Source: Trichomonas vaginalis G3
Taxonomy: Eukaryota; Parabasalia; Trichomonadida; Trichomonadidae
Reading direction: 5' to 3'
Assembly: GCF_026262505.1 (NCBI RefSeq)
Contig: NC_067206.1
Location: forward strand, 15,930,205-15,994,204
DNA: 64,000 bases
Positions within the stretch are counted from its first letter, which is position 1. Each line of letters starts with the position of its first letter. The notes under the pieces were generated by a model. That model saw only the letters and a program-made list of their open reading frames with translations, searched no databases and had not been told where the DNA came from. A program made the translations under genes and the position numbers. Positions 9,549 to 19,631 of the stretch are shown here, in pieces.

Positions 9549-10022
9549 TTAAAGTTCTATGTTGAACTCATCAAATTCATCTTCATCATTACCATTACCT
9601 TTAGCGAGTTTATTTACTCTTTCAACTTTATCTTTTGATAGTCTTTCGTTTAATTTTTTCTGAAGTTTTTCGTTACCAAGTTCTAAAATTTTACATGGAT
9701 GATATTTAAACCCGTTAAATTCTTTTTCCTCAGTTTTAATCATTAATCTACAAAGAACTTTAGTGAGGTGGTTTTGTTGTTTAAACCATTTATCCTTAAT
9801 ATTTGTTATAAATTCAATATCCGGAATTAATTCCCAAATTTTTGAATTTTCGATTAATTTACCATCAAATGCAAAAGCAATAGGTTTAATATTAAACTTC
9901 CCTTTATAAAATAAACTTTGTATGTAATCATCAAAATAAACGTCTACTTGTTTAACCTGTGTGAGAATTGGTGAAAGTTTATCCATTAATTGATTCACAG
10001 TCACGAATTTTGAGCTGTTCAT
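9549..10022 (-). CDS. Conserved Maverick protein, 157 aa (copy A)
   Basis: Starts MNSSKFVTVNQLMDKLSPIL; the slightly longer start at 10040 is not shared with copy B. It aligns with 46332-46751 of element C (KFISVNKYMSGLKEEL, YLNVYFYHFEKSSF, NIEPVKFAI), so it is a core gene of both lineages. Acidic C-terminus. In A it is the last gene before the terminus; in C it sits between the helicase and the packaging ATPase. Function unknown. Confidence 0.65.
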   Translation of the reverse strand: MNSSKFVTVNQLMDKLSPILTQVKQVDVYFDDYIQSLFYKGKFNIKPIAFAFDGKLIENSKIWELIPDIEFITNIKDKWFKQQNHLTKVLCRLMIKTEEKEFNGFKYHPCKILELGNEKLQKKLNERLSKDKVERVNKLAKGNGNDEDEFDEFNIEL

Positions 10023-10041
10023 TTCATACAAAATAAACAAA

Positions 10042-10434
10042 TAAATTATTCAAAAATGTAAGACATGAATTTTTAAAGTTTATTTTTTTATTTTTTTTAT
10101 TTTTTTTATTTCATTATGTATGGGTTTAGTGTAAATGTCTTACAATTTTGAAAATTTTTTAAATCTTGATTTATTCAAAAACGTAAGAATAAAAACCGTA
10201 AGAATCATACATTTTTTACTTCATATGTTAAAAAAAATGATACAAAATCGCTCGATATTGTATGAATTCTTACGTTTACAAAAAAAGTCACAAAACCCGC
10301 ATTATATACTACTATGGGAAATGTTCTGAATTCTTTAAATCTAGTATGTATGAGAGAGTAAAAGAAATTAGAAATAATTATTTTCATGAGTAAAAGAAAT
10401 TAAAAATTCATGTCTTACATTTTTGAATAATTTA
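10042..10434. repeat. Centre of the large inverted repeat, with a Maverick terminus at 10313
   Basis: The inverted arms meet here: 10042-10070 is the inverse of about 10405-10434 (AAAAATGTAAGACATGAATT). The ~330 bases between are mostly unique. The stretch 10236-10313 resembles 27777-27853 (GATACAAAATCG, GAATTCTTACGTTTACAAAAA, TATACTACT), the end of element B. Near 10114-10140 a weak inverted counterpart (TATGTATGGGTTTAGTGTAA) may be a remnant of the opposite terminus. Element B's own left terminus is not recognisable, so B seems truncated at the junction. No gene here; short open frames at 10135-10387 are AT-rich noise. Confidence 0.6.
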
Positions 10435-10458
10435 TTTTTTATTTTTATTTTATAATAA

Positions 10459-10940
10459 ATGAGTGGATCAAGATTCGTAACCGTCAATCAATTAATGGAT
10501 GCTCTTTCACCAATTCTTGAAAATGTTAAACAAGTAGATGTTTATTTCGATGATTATGTAGAAAGTTTATATTATAAAGGTAAGTTTAATATTAAACCTA
10601 TTGCTTTTGCATTTGATAATAAATTAATTGAAAATGCAAAAATTTGGGAATTAATTCCGAATATTGAATTTATATAACAAATATTAATGATAAATGGTTT
10701 AAACGAATTCCAACCACAAAAGTTCTTTGTAAATTAATGATCAAAACTGAGGAAAAAGAATTTAACGGGTTTAAATATCATCCAAATAAAGTTTCAGAAC
10801 TAGAAAATGAAAAACTTCAGAAAAAATTAAATGATAGACTTTCAAATGATCGTATTGAAAAAATAAATAAACTAGCAGAAGTTGCATTTAATAATGAAAT
10901 ATTTGATGAATATAACCTTGAACTCAGTGATGGGCTTTAA
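10459..10940 (+). pseudogene. Conserved Maverick protein, 157-aa family, frameshifted (copy B)
   Basis: Starts MSGSRFVTVNQLMDALSPIL. One extra base near 10675 creates a stop after NIEFI, and the rest continues from 10679 in another frame, ending YNLELSDGL. Relative to copy A it also has a shorter acidic tail. The promoter layout TTTATTTTATAATAAATG supports the start. Confidence 0.7.
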
Positions 10941-10960
10941 GGACCCGGGCTCAACGAGTC
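10941..10960. other. 20-bp GC-rich junction sequence
   Basis: GGACCCGGGCTCAACGAGTC, 65% GC in ~28% GC surroundings, sits exactly where copy B stops matching copy A between two convergent genes: in A the two genes are separated by only 4 bases. Both genes have altered 3' ends here. It looks like filler at a breakpoint or a small insertion. Confidence 0.45.
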
Positions 10961-10968
10961 ATGATTTA

Positions 10969-11315
10969 TGAAATCAATTATTTGATTCATTCTTTCTTCA
11001 ATCTTTCTATTCTTTTTGTTAAATCATCATTTTCATTAATGAGGTGATTCTTGATTGAGGAATAGATTTCAAACTAACCACTCCTTTTATTTTTGAAATT
11101 TTGAATCCATCAACTTTAAACATTTTATTCAATTTACATGTTGTCAATTCTTCAAATAATTTTTTATTATTAGCATAATAGTCATTAAATTCTTCAACAG
11201 ATGAAAAAATTTTTATTTCAGTAATTGGTTTAACAACGTTTATTTTTTGTTGAACATTTTCACTTTCATTTATTTCTTCCTCCTCTGTTTCATTTATTTT
11301 TAAAATCGGTTTCAT
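10969..11315 (-). pseudogene. 122-aa acidic/coiled-coil protein, frameshifted (copy B)
   Basis: Matches 9176-9544 to residue ~95, then shifts frame near 11.03 kb. The final codons (FINSNNH in A) are replaced where the GC-rich junction begins. The end coordinate is approximate. Confidence 0.6.
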
Positions 11316-11381
11316 TTATCATTAAATAAAAATTAGAATATAAGTGATGAAATATATTTTTTAATTAATATTAAATCAGAA

Positions 11382-11617
11382 ATGGCGGCAGGATTCTTTA
11401 AAAAATTATGGATGGAATTAAGAAAGCTGCAGGTTGGGTTCATAAAAATATTATTAAACCTGTTGCAAAACTTTTTGGCACCAGTAGCGAAAACGGCAGG
11501 AACTATCATAGGTGGAGTATTAGGTACTAAAGCAGGTAATCCGGCGATGGGAGCACAAGCAGTAACGCAATTGGTGGAATTGCTGAAGGAATACTTAATA
11601 AAATAGGAGGTAAATAG
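11382..11617 (+). pseudogene. 78-aa amphipathic/glycine-rich peptide, frameshifted (copy B)
   Basis: Begins MAAGFFKKLW and then loses frame at codon ~11 through a missing base; another break near 11.56 kb. Otherwise matches the intact copy 8876-9112. Confidence 0.7.
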
Positions 11618-11641
11618 TGGAAAAATAAATAAATATTATTT

Positions 11642-11857
11642 TTATCTTAGTATTGGTTGTAGTCTTTGATAAACTTTTTCTCCTTTATTTAAAATTTCTC
11701 TTATTGGGGCAGCTTTTGGCGTTATTGATTCAGCAATGTCACTAATTGCTTCTTTATTCTTAAATATCCAATTTGCTCCTTTCTTCATTGTTTCCCAAAC
11801 TTTATGCGCTCCTCTTTTTACTTTATCCCACAGTTTCTTAAAGAATCCTGCAGCCAT
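11642..11857 (-). CDS. 71-aa amphipathic cationic peptide (copy B)
   Basis: Intact. MAAGFFKKLWDKVKRGAHKV plus further basic amphipathic helices with tryptophans (KKGANWIFKNKEA) and a C-terminal helix ending LQPILR. Shares its N-terminus with the 78-aa peptide. Divergent from the capsid gene, as in copy A. Likely a virion-associated membrane-active or DNA-binding peptide; inference from composition. Confidence 0.7.
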   Translation of the reverse strand: MAAGFFKKLWDKVKRGAHKVWETMKKGANWIFKNKEAISDIAESITPKAAPIREILNKGEKVYQRLQPILR

Positions 11858-11926
11858 AGTTGATTATTTCATTAAAATTAAAAATTCATTTTCATCTTTT
11901 AATTTTGATTTTTTATTTAATAATAA

Positions 11927-13564
11927 ATGACGACTAACTATTTGGTGCCAAACACTAAACCGATTAATGGAAATGTGTTTCATTCATTCGAAAAGATAAA
12001 TGAAATATTCGCAAAGAATGACGGTAGAAGATATTATAGAGAACTTGAAAGTTCATGCTATGACTCTGATGCTCCATATTTTGATGATAAACAAACTCAT
12101 TTAAGAATTACAAATCCGGCTCATGATGTGAACCAATTAGGTGACACATATATTAAACGCAAAGTTAAAGCAACTCTAGTTTCAAATAAAGCTTTCACAT
12201 GTGATGCCGCTTTTAAATGCATGCGTTTATTCGTTGGTTACAAATCATCAAATCAAAGCTTTAAACAATTAGAAGTAGAAACTGAAAGAGGTGATGCCGG
12301 TTATCTTCAGATGGATTGCGCCCGTGAATCTTTCGCATTTGCAACATATAAACCAAAATCAGAAAGGAAAGTTAAAAAGTTTGTTCATTCGTTATATAAT
12401 AATGTTCAAAAATATGATAACTCAGTATGTGGTAAATATTGACCCTTCAGAAGTTTTCAAGAAAGCAAATGAAGAAGTTGATATCACTTTTGATATGATT
12501 ATTCCGGTAAATGATTTGTTAGCATTTCAGGCGTTCGATGATTATCCTAAATCATTTGGTGAAATCATTCTTAAATATTATGTTTTCAGGGATACTTTAG
12601 TATTTTGTCAGGTTGACCCGTTAAGAGTTGCTGATTTACAAAATTACGTTTATGAAAAGATAACTGATGAAAATTATGAAAAGATTATGAATCATGTTTA
12701 TAAATATGATCGCAAATTCCAACAAATCGGACTTCCTGCCAAATTAATTACAAGCTTAGCCGCTACATCTGCTGACGCAACAGTTGATGACGTTATTATT
12801 TCATGCACAAAGATGGAAGTTTTAGAGGATAAATGCATTACACCAGGATACGGTTTAATTGAAGAATCAGTTAAAGCAATACCACGTTTATTCAGTAAGG
12901 AAGATCCATTCATGATTCCAGCTCAACATATTGACGTTCGTTCACTAAATGGAGGTTGCATCACTCCTGAAGGTATCAGCTCAGATTTCTCATACGCTCT
13001 TCATAATGTTACAGATGTTGTGTTAACATTTCCGAAGAATGCAATGCAAAGAACAGTTTTAGAAAATCCAATGCTTCGAGGTCTTCAGGTCACTATAGAT
13101 TCCAGAAACTTCCCCGATCAAGCGATGACCACAGTGGGTGACATATTCTTTACACGTATGCTTCAAGCTTCTGATTTAGATGGAGTGAATGAATGCACGA
13201 AGAATACGAGGACTCATTAACTAGACCACTGAATGATGATAATGGCACACCATTAGCTAGAACATGGAAAGACCAAACTTCATTCTTATGCACTATTCCA
13301 GTTCAACGTGATGGAGCGGGTATATTCTTTGATGGATTAGAAACTTTCAACTCACAAGTTACAGTACAAGTGAAAGCTTATCCAATCATTCAGGGTGAAA
13401 ATGACACTTACTGTTCAAAGGTGACAAATCCTCCTCAGGTTTGGTTTACTAGGACTACATATTGGACATGGACACCGGATGAAGGTTTGAAATATCATCC
13501 AACAGGTACACCACCACAGTATAGAAGTTCATATGATGAAATATTGATGAATAGAAATGTTTAA
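11927..13564 (+). pseudogene. Major capsid protein (double jelly-roll type), frameshifted (copy B)
   Basis: 545 codons from MTTNYLVPNTKPINGNVFHS to the end, with breaks near 12.4 (LYNNVQKYDNSVCGKY then shift) and 13.20 kb. Contains the same blocks as copy A (QHIDVRSLNGGCITPEGIS, NAMQRTVLENPMLRGLQ, GDIFFTRMLQASDL). Length and neighbourhood (packaging ATPase directly downstream, amphipathic peptides upstream) fit the Maverick capsid. The breaks are at different places than in copy A, so neither copy can give full-length protein unless sequence errors are involved. Confidence 0.75.
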
Positions 13565-13588
13565 AATTATAAATTTATTTTTGATTAA

Positions 13589-14404
13589 ATGGATTTAAAT
13601 TCATGAAGAATTAGCGGAGTATATAATACATACGTAGATGATATGATTAATGAAGCATTGAGTGATAATAGAAATGCTCTATCTAAGGAAAAATTAATGA
13701 AAATTCCATATTCTGAATGTTACTTAAATTCAATCACTGCAGCAATTGGTAAACAAAATAAAGGTAAAACATTAACGATATTAAAACAAATTATCATTAT
13801 TGCTAACACTTCCCCCCATTCACATGTGTTAATTTATATCAACCGTTCAGGTTCACCTTCAGATGATACATTTGAATCTTTAAAGCATTTAATCAAAATT
13901 CCAATTATTTATTTATCACAAGAAGAAGCAGAAGATTATTTAAAAAACTTTTTAATGTATAAAGAATTATATAATACAATCAAGAAGCAAGGATTAGAGG
14001 ATAAAATTATTGATAAACAACGGGATGAATTATTTGAAACACTTTCTATTTCAAATTTTGATAGAGAATTTTTGCATTCACTCATTTTTCTAGATGATGC
14101 GGTGAAATCAAAACTAATAACAAATGAGAAATCATATTTTAATCAGTTATTAACTCAATGTCGACACATTCAGTGTTCATTCTTCATGGCTGTTCAATAC
14201 TTCAAAGCATTAAGCACAAACATTAAATCAAACCTGTCCACCCTTTTCATTTTCAGTGGTTTTAGTCGTCAACAGTTGAACGTTATGCTTTATCAAGTGA
14301 ATTTACCAATGAGCATTAATGAACTTTACACACAATATCAGCAATTAGGTGAACATGGGAAAATAATAGTTGATTTAAATAAAGGTTCCATTAAATTTGA
14401 TTAA
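13589..14404 (+). pseudogene. FtsK/HerA-like packaging ATPase, frameshifted at the start (copy B)
   Basis: About 271 residues. An extra A and a missing G around 13603-13616 shift the frame within the first ten codons and create a stop; from 13643 the frame is open to the end. The P loop is the unusual IGKQNKGKT (about residue 53), Walker B is HSLIFLDDA (about residue 163), and FIFSGFSRQQ follows. Small for the family, like other Maverick packaging ATPases. Confidence 0.8.
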
Positions 14405-14444
14405 CTTTTTATGATTAATTTTTATTTTTTATTTATAATTAAAC

Positions 14445-15344
14445 ATGACAGAAATAGCAAATCTTCTACAGGTTCCATTAAAACAAGGAACAAACAAAAG
14501 GGGTGCATATAATAGAACTATGAAAGTTCCAGACCGAATGAAAGAATTAGTTCATATTGTTGCTGGTCTTCAAAAGGATGTAAAACAAATGAGAAACGTT
14601 TTAACATTACCAGAAGCTCAAGCATATGCCAAACGTCATGGTCCAAATTGGGAAGCACACGAAGCAGACATTACAGGACCAAATGGAAAACCTGATGGTA
14701 TAAATGAAGTTTTCGTTACTGATGGTCAAGGTAATATTAAAGTCATAAATGGTTATAAATTAACTGTATCTGATTATCCTAAACGTAAAGCATATAATGA
14801 ACGTTATCCTATGCAATTTGATGAAAATGGAAAAGCTGTTAAACAATACATTGGAGAAGGTGAACATGGTCCAATTAATTCATACCGTTATAATCCATAT
14901 TCTTATTTCAATGAAGAATTAAATGCTATTGAAGAGGGACCGGATGGATTACCACGATATGTTAATCAGTTTGATGGTCAATATGCAAATTTGAGACCTG
15001 AAATTCCAGCTAAGAAATTCTTTAAAGTTGCTTTATTCGATCCAGTGTTCAATGAACAGAAAGAAGCAATGAAAGCAGAATTTAAACCAATTCAAGTGGC
15101 AAGAATTTCTTCATCTTCACTTTCAGAAGCGTTCAAGGAATTGATAAAGAAACCACTTTATTCTCAACAAGGTTATAACTTCGATTTAATTAAAGAAAGT
15201 GATAGACGTAAATTAGAAAAATCAGATGGTTTTAAGAATGCATGTAATGAAATGATTAAAGATATTGTAAATGATAAAATAAGACTGGAAGAAACTCAAA
15301 GCATAATCAATAACATAATTGGTGCAGTTACAAAGAAAGTATAA
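14445..15344 (+). CDS. Conserved Maverick protein, 299 aa (copy B)
   Basis: Intact. Basic N-terminus ([20 protein letters not shown]), a short coiled coil ([20 protein letters not shown]), a conserved block with [20 protein letters not shown] and [15 protein letters not shown], and a helical C-terminus. Sits between packaging ATPase and the VSCCG protein, all on the same strand with 40-80 bp gaps and each with its own ATAAATG-type promoter. Not assigned to a known family; a capsid-associated role is plausible. Confidence 0.7.
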   Translation: MTEIANLLQVPLKQGTNKRGAYNRTMKVPDRMKELVHIVAGLQKDVKQMRNVLTLPEAQAYAKRHGPNWEAHEADITGPNGKPDGINEVFVTDGQGNIKVINGYKLTVSDYPKRKAYNERYPMQFDENGKAVKQYIGEGEHGPINSYRYNPYSYFNEELNAIEEGPDGLPRYVNQFDGQYANLRPEIPAKKFFKVALFDPVFNEQKEAMKAEFKPIQVARISSSSLSEAFKELIKKPLYSQQGYNFDLIKESDRRKLEKSDGFKNACNEMIKDIVNDKIRLEETQSIINNIIGAVTKKV

Positions 15345-15427
15345 GCAAACAATGATGAACCTTGGGATATTACCGTAACAACTAAATAAAACTTTAAATA
15401 TATTTTTCTTTTTTTATTCGATTATAA

Positions 15428-16093
15428 ATGAGAAGACGTTTCACTAGTCAAAAGAACACAAACGCAAAAGCAGAGATTACGGTTGGTTATAACGTAAATG
15501 ATGATAAATCACGAATTATTCAAAATGTTAAAGTTAATGTTAGTCCTGAATTAACAAGGTCAGCAACTCAACCAAATTTATTAACTCGTGACTTACCGAA
15601 GAATGAGGAGGAGCAAAATAAAGAAGATGAACCCGTTGAAATCCCCACATATCCAACATACCCCCCACCTCTTTCATCAAACATTGAGAACCCAGGAATC
15701 TATGATTCCAGTCGCAATGTGCCATATAAAATAGACATTAATTCTGAATTAATGAAAATTTACCGTGATATAATAACTGATAATTATGATTCAATAATAA
15801 ATTTAATTGATCAATCCGGTTTAATTATTTTACCTTATGAATCATTAATTCACATTATCGCCATTCTTTGTGATGTTCAAGATTCAGACGTTAAGATTCA
15901 ATTTTTCATAGATGATGATGTTTCATGCTGCGGAACAGTTGCAAAAATAAATCCTATAAAGGATATTAGCACAATTAAGATATCAAAGAACGGAACAACA
16001 ACTGAACTTCATTTAACTTATAATGATATTTATAATAAAATAGTTGATGAATATAAAATATCACTTGAAAAATTCTTTGTTAAGGCCATTTAA
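15428..16093 (+). CDS. Conserved Maverick protein with VSCCG motif, 221 aa (copy B)
   Basis: Intact. Basic N-terminus, proline-rich linker (EIPTYPTYPPPLSSNIENPG), and a C-terminal domain of ~115 residues with DDDVSCCGTVAKINPI and a lysine/threonine strand. The paired cysteines are conserved in the element C homologue 43638-44219. Ends 4 bases into the convergent 159-aa gene. Confidence 0.7.
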   Translation: MRRRFTSQKNTNAKAEITVGYNVNDDKSRIIQNVKVNVSPELTRSATQPNLLTRDLPKNEEEQNKEDEPVEIPTYPTYPPPLSSNIENPGIYDSSRNVPYKIDINSELMKIYRDIITDNYDSIINLIDQSGLIILPYESLIHIIAILCDVQDSDVKIQFFIDDDVSCCGTVAKINPIKDISTIKISKNGTTTELHLTYNDIYNKIVDEYKISLEKFFVKAI

Positions 16094-16569
16094 TATTCAA
16101 GCATTAACATTAACGAATAATAATCCTTTGAATCATAATCGATAATAATTGACCTTTCACCAGTTTCTATCGTTTGTTTTATTTCTTTTTGTTCCCCATT
16201 ATCTGGATCGGTCATTGTAATTGTTTTTGTTATAGTATCAGCTTTATCTTTAACTTCAATCTTTTTTCCATCGGGATATTTAAACCAAAATTCCAAAAAT
16301 TCGATATTGTCAATCTGTTCATATTTTAATCTATCAATTACATTTTTAATACCATCTGAAAATCTTATGAAATGGTCATTATATGGGTTTGATTGAACTA
16401 AATTTGAATGAAGTGAAATATAACCCGATGATGAATATGACATTGACTCATATTTTCTGAAAACACTAAAATTTATAACATGAATGAATTTCTTATTCGT
16501 TGAATTTATGAATTCTTGAGGTAATCTTATTCTAGTTTTATTTATCACTGGAAAATAACGCTTTACCAT
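16090..16569 (-). CDS. Conserved Maverick protein, 159 aa (copy B)
   Basis: Intact, near-identical to 3900-4379 (one D-N-G for D-S-G change and an I/L change near the end). Start at the bidirectional promoter 16570-16588. Function unknown. Confidence 0.65.
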   Translation of the reverse strand: MVKRYFPVINKTRIRLPQEFINSTNKKFIHVINFSVFRKYESMSYSSSGYISLHSNLVQSNPYNDHFIRFSDGIKNVIDRLKYEQIDNIEFLEFWFKYPDGKKIEVKDKADTITKTITMTDPDNGEQKEIKQTIETGERSIIIDYDSKDYYSLMLMLEY

Positions 16570-16588
16570 ATTTTTAATCGTAATAAAA

Positions 16589-17299
16589 ATGTCAATTATC
16601 AATATTATTTCGAATAATAATTGTGAATTAAATTTAACGGTTAGTGGAATTTATAATGTTACTCTCGTTTCTGTGAGTGGTAAATTTAATCCCATTCTTT
16701 TAGACCCTTCAGATTATATATCATTTATTAAAGATGACCAAGAAAAAACGTATGATATGCATATAAATAATGTGATCACGAAATGGGATATTAACACGAT
16801 TTTAAGTTATTTAAACGAATCATTTATCATATGGTATGAAGAAAATTTTAAATCAAAACCCGATAAACTTTTTGAACTTGATGAAATAAATAACCTTATT
16901 AAATTTCCGCTGAAAATTAAATTTTGTACTCCTCATCTTCGTTCATTGTTGGGGATATTAAATTTTGAAAAAGATGTTGGGGATGTTTTGTATTCTGACA
17001 CTGGTTCCAATTTCATTTTAATCAAATGTGATAAAGTTAATACCCCAATGAGATTTTCACATCAAACATTAGACCCTAACTCTTACCCATCAATACAAAA
17101 CATTTTATCCATCAACTTAAACATATTTTCTTTATCATATCCGTTTCAATTATCCGGGAATTCATTTATTCTTCATTCAAAAGATTTATCAAATATTAAA
17201 TTTAGAGTAACTGACCTATTTGATTGTGATTTAGAATTCATGAATGAAATATTATGGCAATTTCAAATAGAAAAAATAGGTGATGAGATAACAGATTAA
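16589..17299 (+). CDS. Conserved Maverick protein, possible penton candidate, 236 aa (copy B)
   Basis: Intact. Beta-rich N-terminal half followed by FFTPHLRSLL-like loops and a C-terminal helix. Sits between the 159-aa gene (divergent) and the fibre gene (same strand, 24-bp gap). The role of penton or fibre adaptor is inferred from the order capsid-ATPase-...-fibre and from weak resemblance to 44224-45030. Confidence 0.6.
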   Translation: MSIINIISNNNCELNLTVSGIYNVTLVSVSGKFNPILLDPSDYISFIKDDQEKTYDMHINNVITKWDINTILSYLNESFIIWYEENFKSKPDKLFELDEINNLIKFPLKIKFCTPHLRSLLGILNFEKDVGDVLYSDTGSNFILIKCDKVNTPMRFSHQTLDPNSYPSIQNILSINLNIFSLSYPFQLSGNSFILHSKDLSNIKFRVTDLFDCDLEFMNEILWQFQIEKIGDEITD

Positions 17300-17323
17300 A
17301 TATTTATTTTTAAATCATAATAA

Positions 17324-19053
17324 ATGATTAAACAACAACAACCACGACAACTTAAGGCACAGACCATTACATACGCCTTATATGCATATAATTCAAAGAC
17401 GGCAGAACAAACGCAAAGGTTGAAATATGGAGATTTGGAGATAGTATTGAAAAATGACCATTTCGAATTCGTTTGCAAGGGTGGTGCAGTGATATCAAAT
17501 ATAAAAGAAATTTTATTTATGAATTCAAAAATTAAAGGTATAACGGATGATATAACATCAATTCCACCAGAAGAACAAAGATATTACGCATTAAATGCAT
17601 TTCCTAAAGTTTTGAAGATTGGAAGATTTAATTTAAATGAGGAATTCATAAAAGGTTTCCTAAATGACATAATGAAGAAGGCAGATAAGGAATATGTCAA
17701 CAGTGAGTTAATGAAGAAGGCAAATAAGGAATATGTCAACAGTGAGTTAAATAAGAAGGCAGATAAGGAATATGTCAACAGTGAGTTAGAGGAGAAAGCA
17801 GATAAGGGACTTGTGGCTAGTGCATTAATGAAGAAGGCAGATAAGGAATATGTTAATGAAAAAGATAATGAAATTAAAGAAATGGTTGGATGGTATCATG
17901 AATGGACATCAAAGATTTTAAAAACTAAAGCTGATACGGGATGGGTTTCAGAATGTTTAGACCTTAAAGCAGATAAAACTTATGTTAACAATGAGTTAAT
18001 GAAGAAAGCAGATAAAGAATATGTGAATGAAATATACCAAAGTTTGATAGGAACAACTAAAAATATTGAAACTATTGCTGGTGACTTTTCCGTCTATGAA
18101 GAAAATAAATATTTTAGAGGCAATTTGGTAATTCCTTAAAAAATGGTATGCGGTGTAAACTCATTCCGAAAAATAACAATGAAATGTATGTAAGTTATAA
18201 AAAGAATGATGACACACAAGTTAAAGTTCCATTAGACAACAACTGTTACTTAAACTTATATGGAGACGAACAAAAGAAATATTTAAGAGTTTATGAAATG
18301 ACGGATATGACATTGTCTAACGTAGCTCCAGCACCGTATTATTTCGACTATGGAGATGATGTCAGAACGCCGCATGTAGATGAACAAAAGCAAACATTAT
18401 ATTTAGATTATTATAGATATAAAAGATATAATGCAATAGAAAAAACGAGAATAGTATATTATTATATAGATGACAAAAATAAATATTATAGTCAAGATTT
18501 TACATACCCTGAAAACATAAGATTATATTATAAAAAATATTCTGACACGAACCAGAAGAAACCCGAAATAGTTACACTATATTTTAAGTTCAAAAGAGAC
18601 AATCCTATATTATCTCATATGTTTGATTTAATGAACCCAGTGGGTTCTATTTATACATCTATGGATGCAAGAGGTCCTCAAGCAATGTTTGGTGTTGGTG
18701 CATGGGAACAAATAGTCGACAGGTTTTTGTATTGTGCAAACTCTTCAAAGGAAATGGGTGGAAGTAAAACGATTACAGGTGAAAATTTACCTGCACACAG
18801 TCACTACATAGATTTAAGCACATCTCAAGCTGGTTGGCATAAGCATAGATATTGGGATTGGTCAGGAATGACAAAAGGTAAAGGATATGATGTTAAAGAT
18901 GACGTTAAGTTTGCCATAAATTGTTACTGGAGCGACACTCAGGGAGAAGGAAACCATACACATCACGTTTCAGGATATACACAAACAACGGGACAAAGTA
19001 AAGAATACATGCCACCATTTATGACTGTATTCGCGTGGTACCGCATTTATTGA
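17324..19053 (+). pseudogene. Virion fibre protein, frameshifted (copy B)
   Basis: About 576 codons with a break near 18.12-18.15 kb in the middle domain. Five rather than six MKKADKEYV-type repeats, and the repeat bodies differ from copy A (NKKADKEYVNSEL, EEKADKGLVASAL), so the shaft length varies between copies. The C-terminal collar domain is continuous here: PVGSIYTSM, WEQIVDRFLYCANSSKE, ENLPAHSHYIDLS, WHKHRYWDWSGMTKGKGYD, ending FAWYRIY. Likely surface-exposed receptor-binding protein. Confidence 0.75.
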
Positions 19054-19159
19054 ATGAACTAAATATATTTTATGTCTGTAATTAATTAGGTAATGAAGTA
19101 GTGGATGAACTGCAGAAATATATTTTATCGTTAATGTTTACGTCAATGGTTTCAGGTTA

Positions 19160-19516
19160 TTCAATAATTATTTATTTTTGAAGAACTGAAGGTGCTACCA
19201 TGTTACCATGTGCTACCAGGTAATTTAACTTCTATGAAAAAGTGTGACAACATGACATTTTGACAACATCACAGGAGGAAGGCAGTTATGATTTATTTTT
19301 GAAGAACTGAAGGTGCTACCATGTTACCATGTGCTACCAGGTCATTTAACTTCTATGAAAAAATGTGACAACATGACATTTTGACAACATCACAGGAGGA
19401 AGGCAGTTATGATTTATTTTTGAAGAACTGAAGGTGCTACCATGTTACCATGTGCTACCAGGTAATTTAACTTCTATGAAAAAGTGTGACAACATGACAT
19501 TTTGACAACATTTACG
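19160..19516. repeat. 121-bp direct repeat, three copies, upstream of the primase gene
   Basis: Copies begin with TTATTTTTGAAGAACTGAAGG around 19171, 19292 and 19413 (period 121). Each holds CTACCATGTTACCATGTGC and GTGACAACATGACATTTTG. The reverse complement of the same unit makes up the 23397-25009 array on the other side of the primase gene, so the replication gene is flanked by inverted repeat arrays. Confidence 0.85.
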
Positions 19517-19583
19517 AAAATATGATGCAGTCCAAAAATAAAGTTAGTTTTAAAATTATTTTTATTTTTTTATTCCTATATAA

Positions 19584-19597
19584 ATGACAGCAACAAA

Positions 19598-19631
<34 letters not shown>

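Larger units (their letters stand above)
1..10313. mobile_element. Maverick/Polinton element A (partial, integrase end outside window)
   Basis: Set of virus-like genes (capsid, packaging ATPase, fibre, amphipathic peptides) that is repeated in inverted order in the neighbouring element B. Bases 1-340 match, inverted, the DNA beside B's integrase (25.78-26.11 kb), so A's integrase should lie just left of the window. The right end is placed at about 10313 because the sequence there, ending TATACTACT, matches the end of B at 27853. Compared with B, A lacks the primase-helicase and its repeats. Many of its genes are frameshifted. Class membership follows from the gene set; the exact ends are inferred. 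Confidence 0.8.

Noticed and set aside
1375-19065. Palindrome as pure assembly artefact
   Set aside because: The arms differ by many substitutions and indels at independent places, and different genes are broken in each, which a fold-back artefact would not give. Long reads are still needed for the junction.
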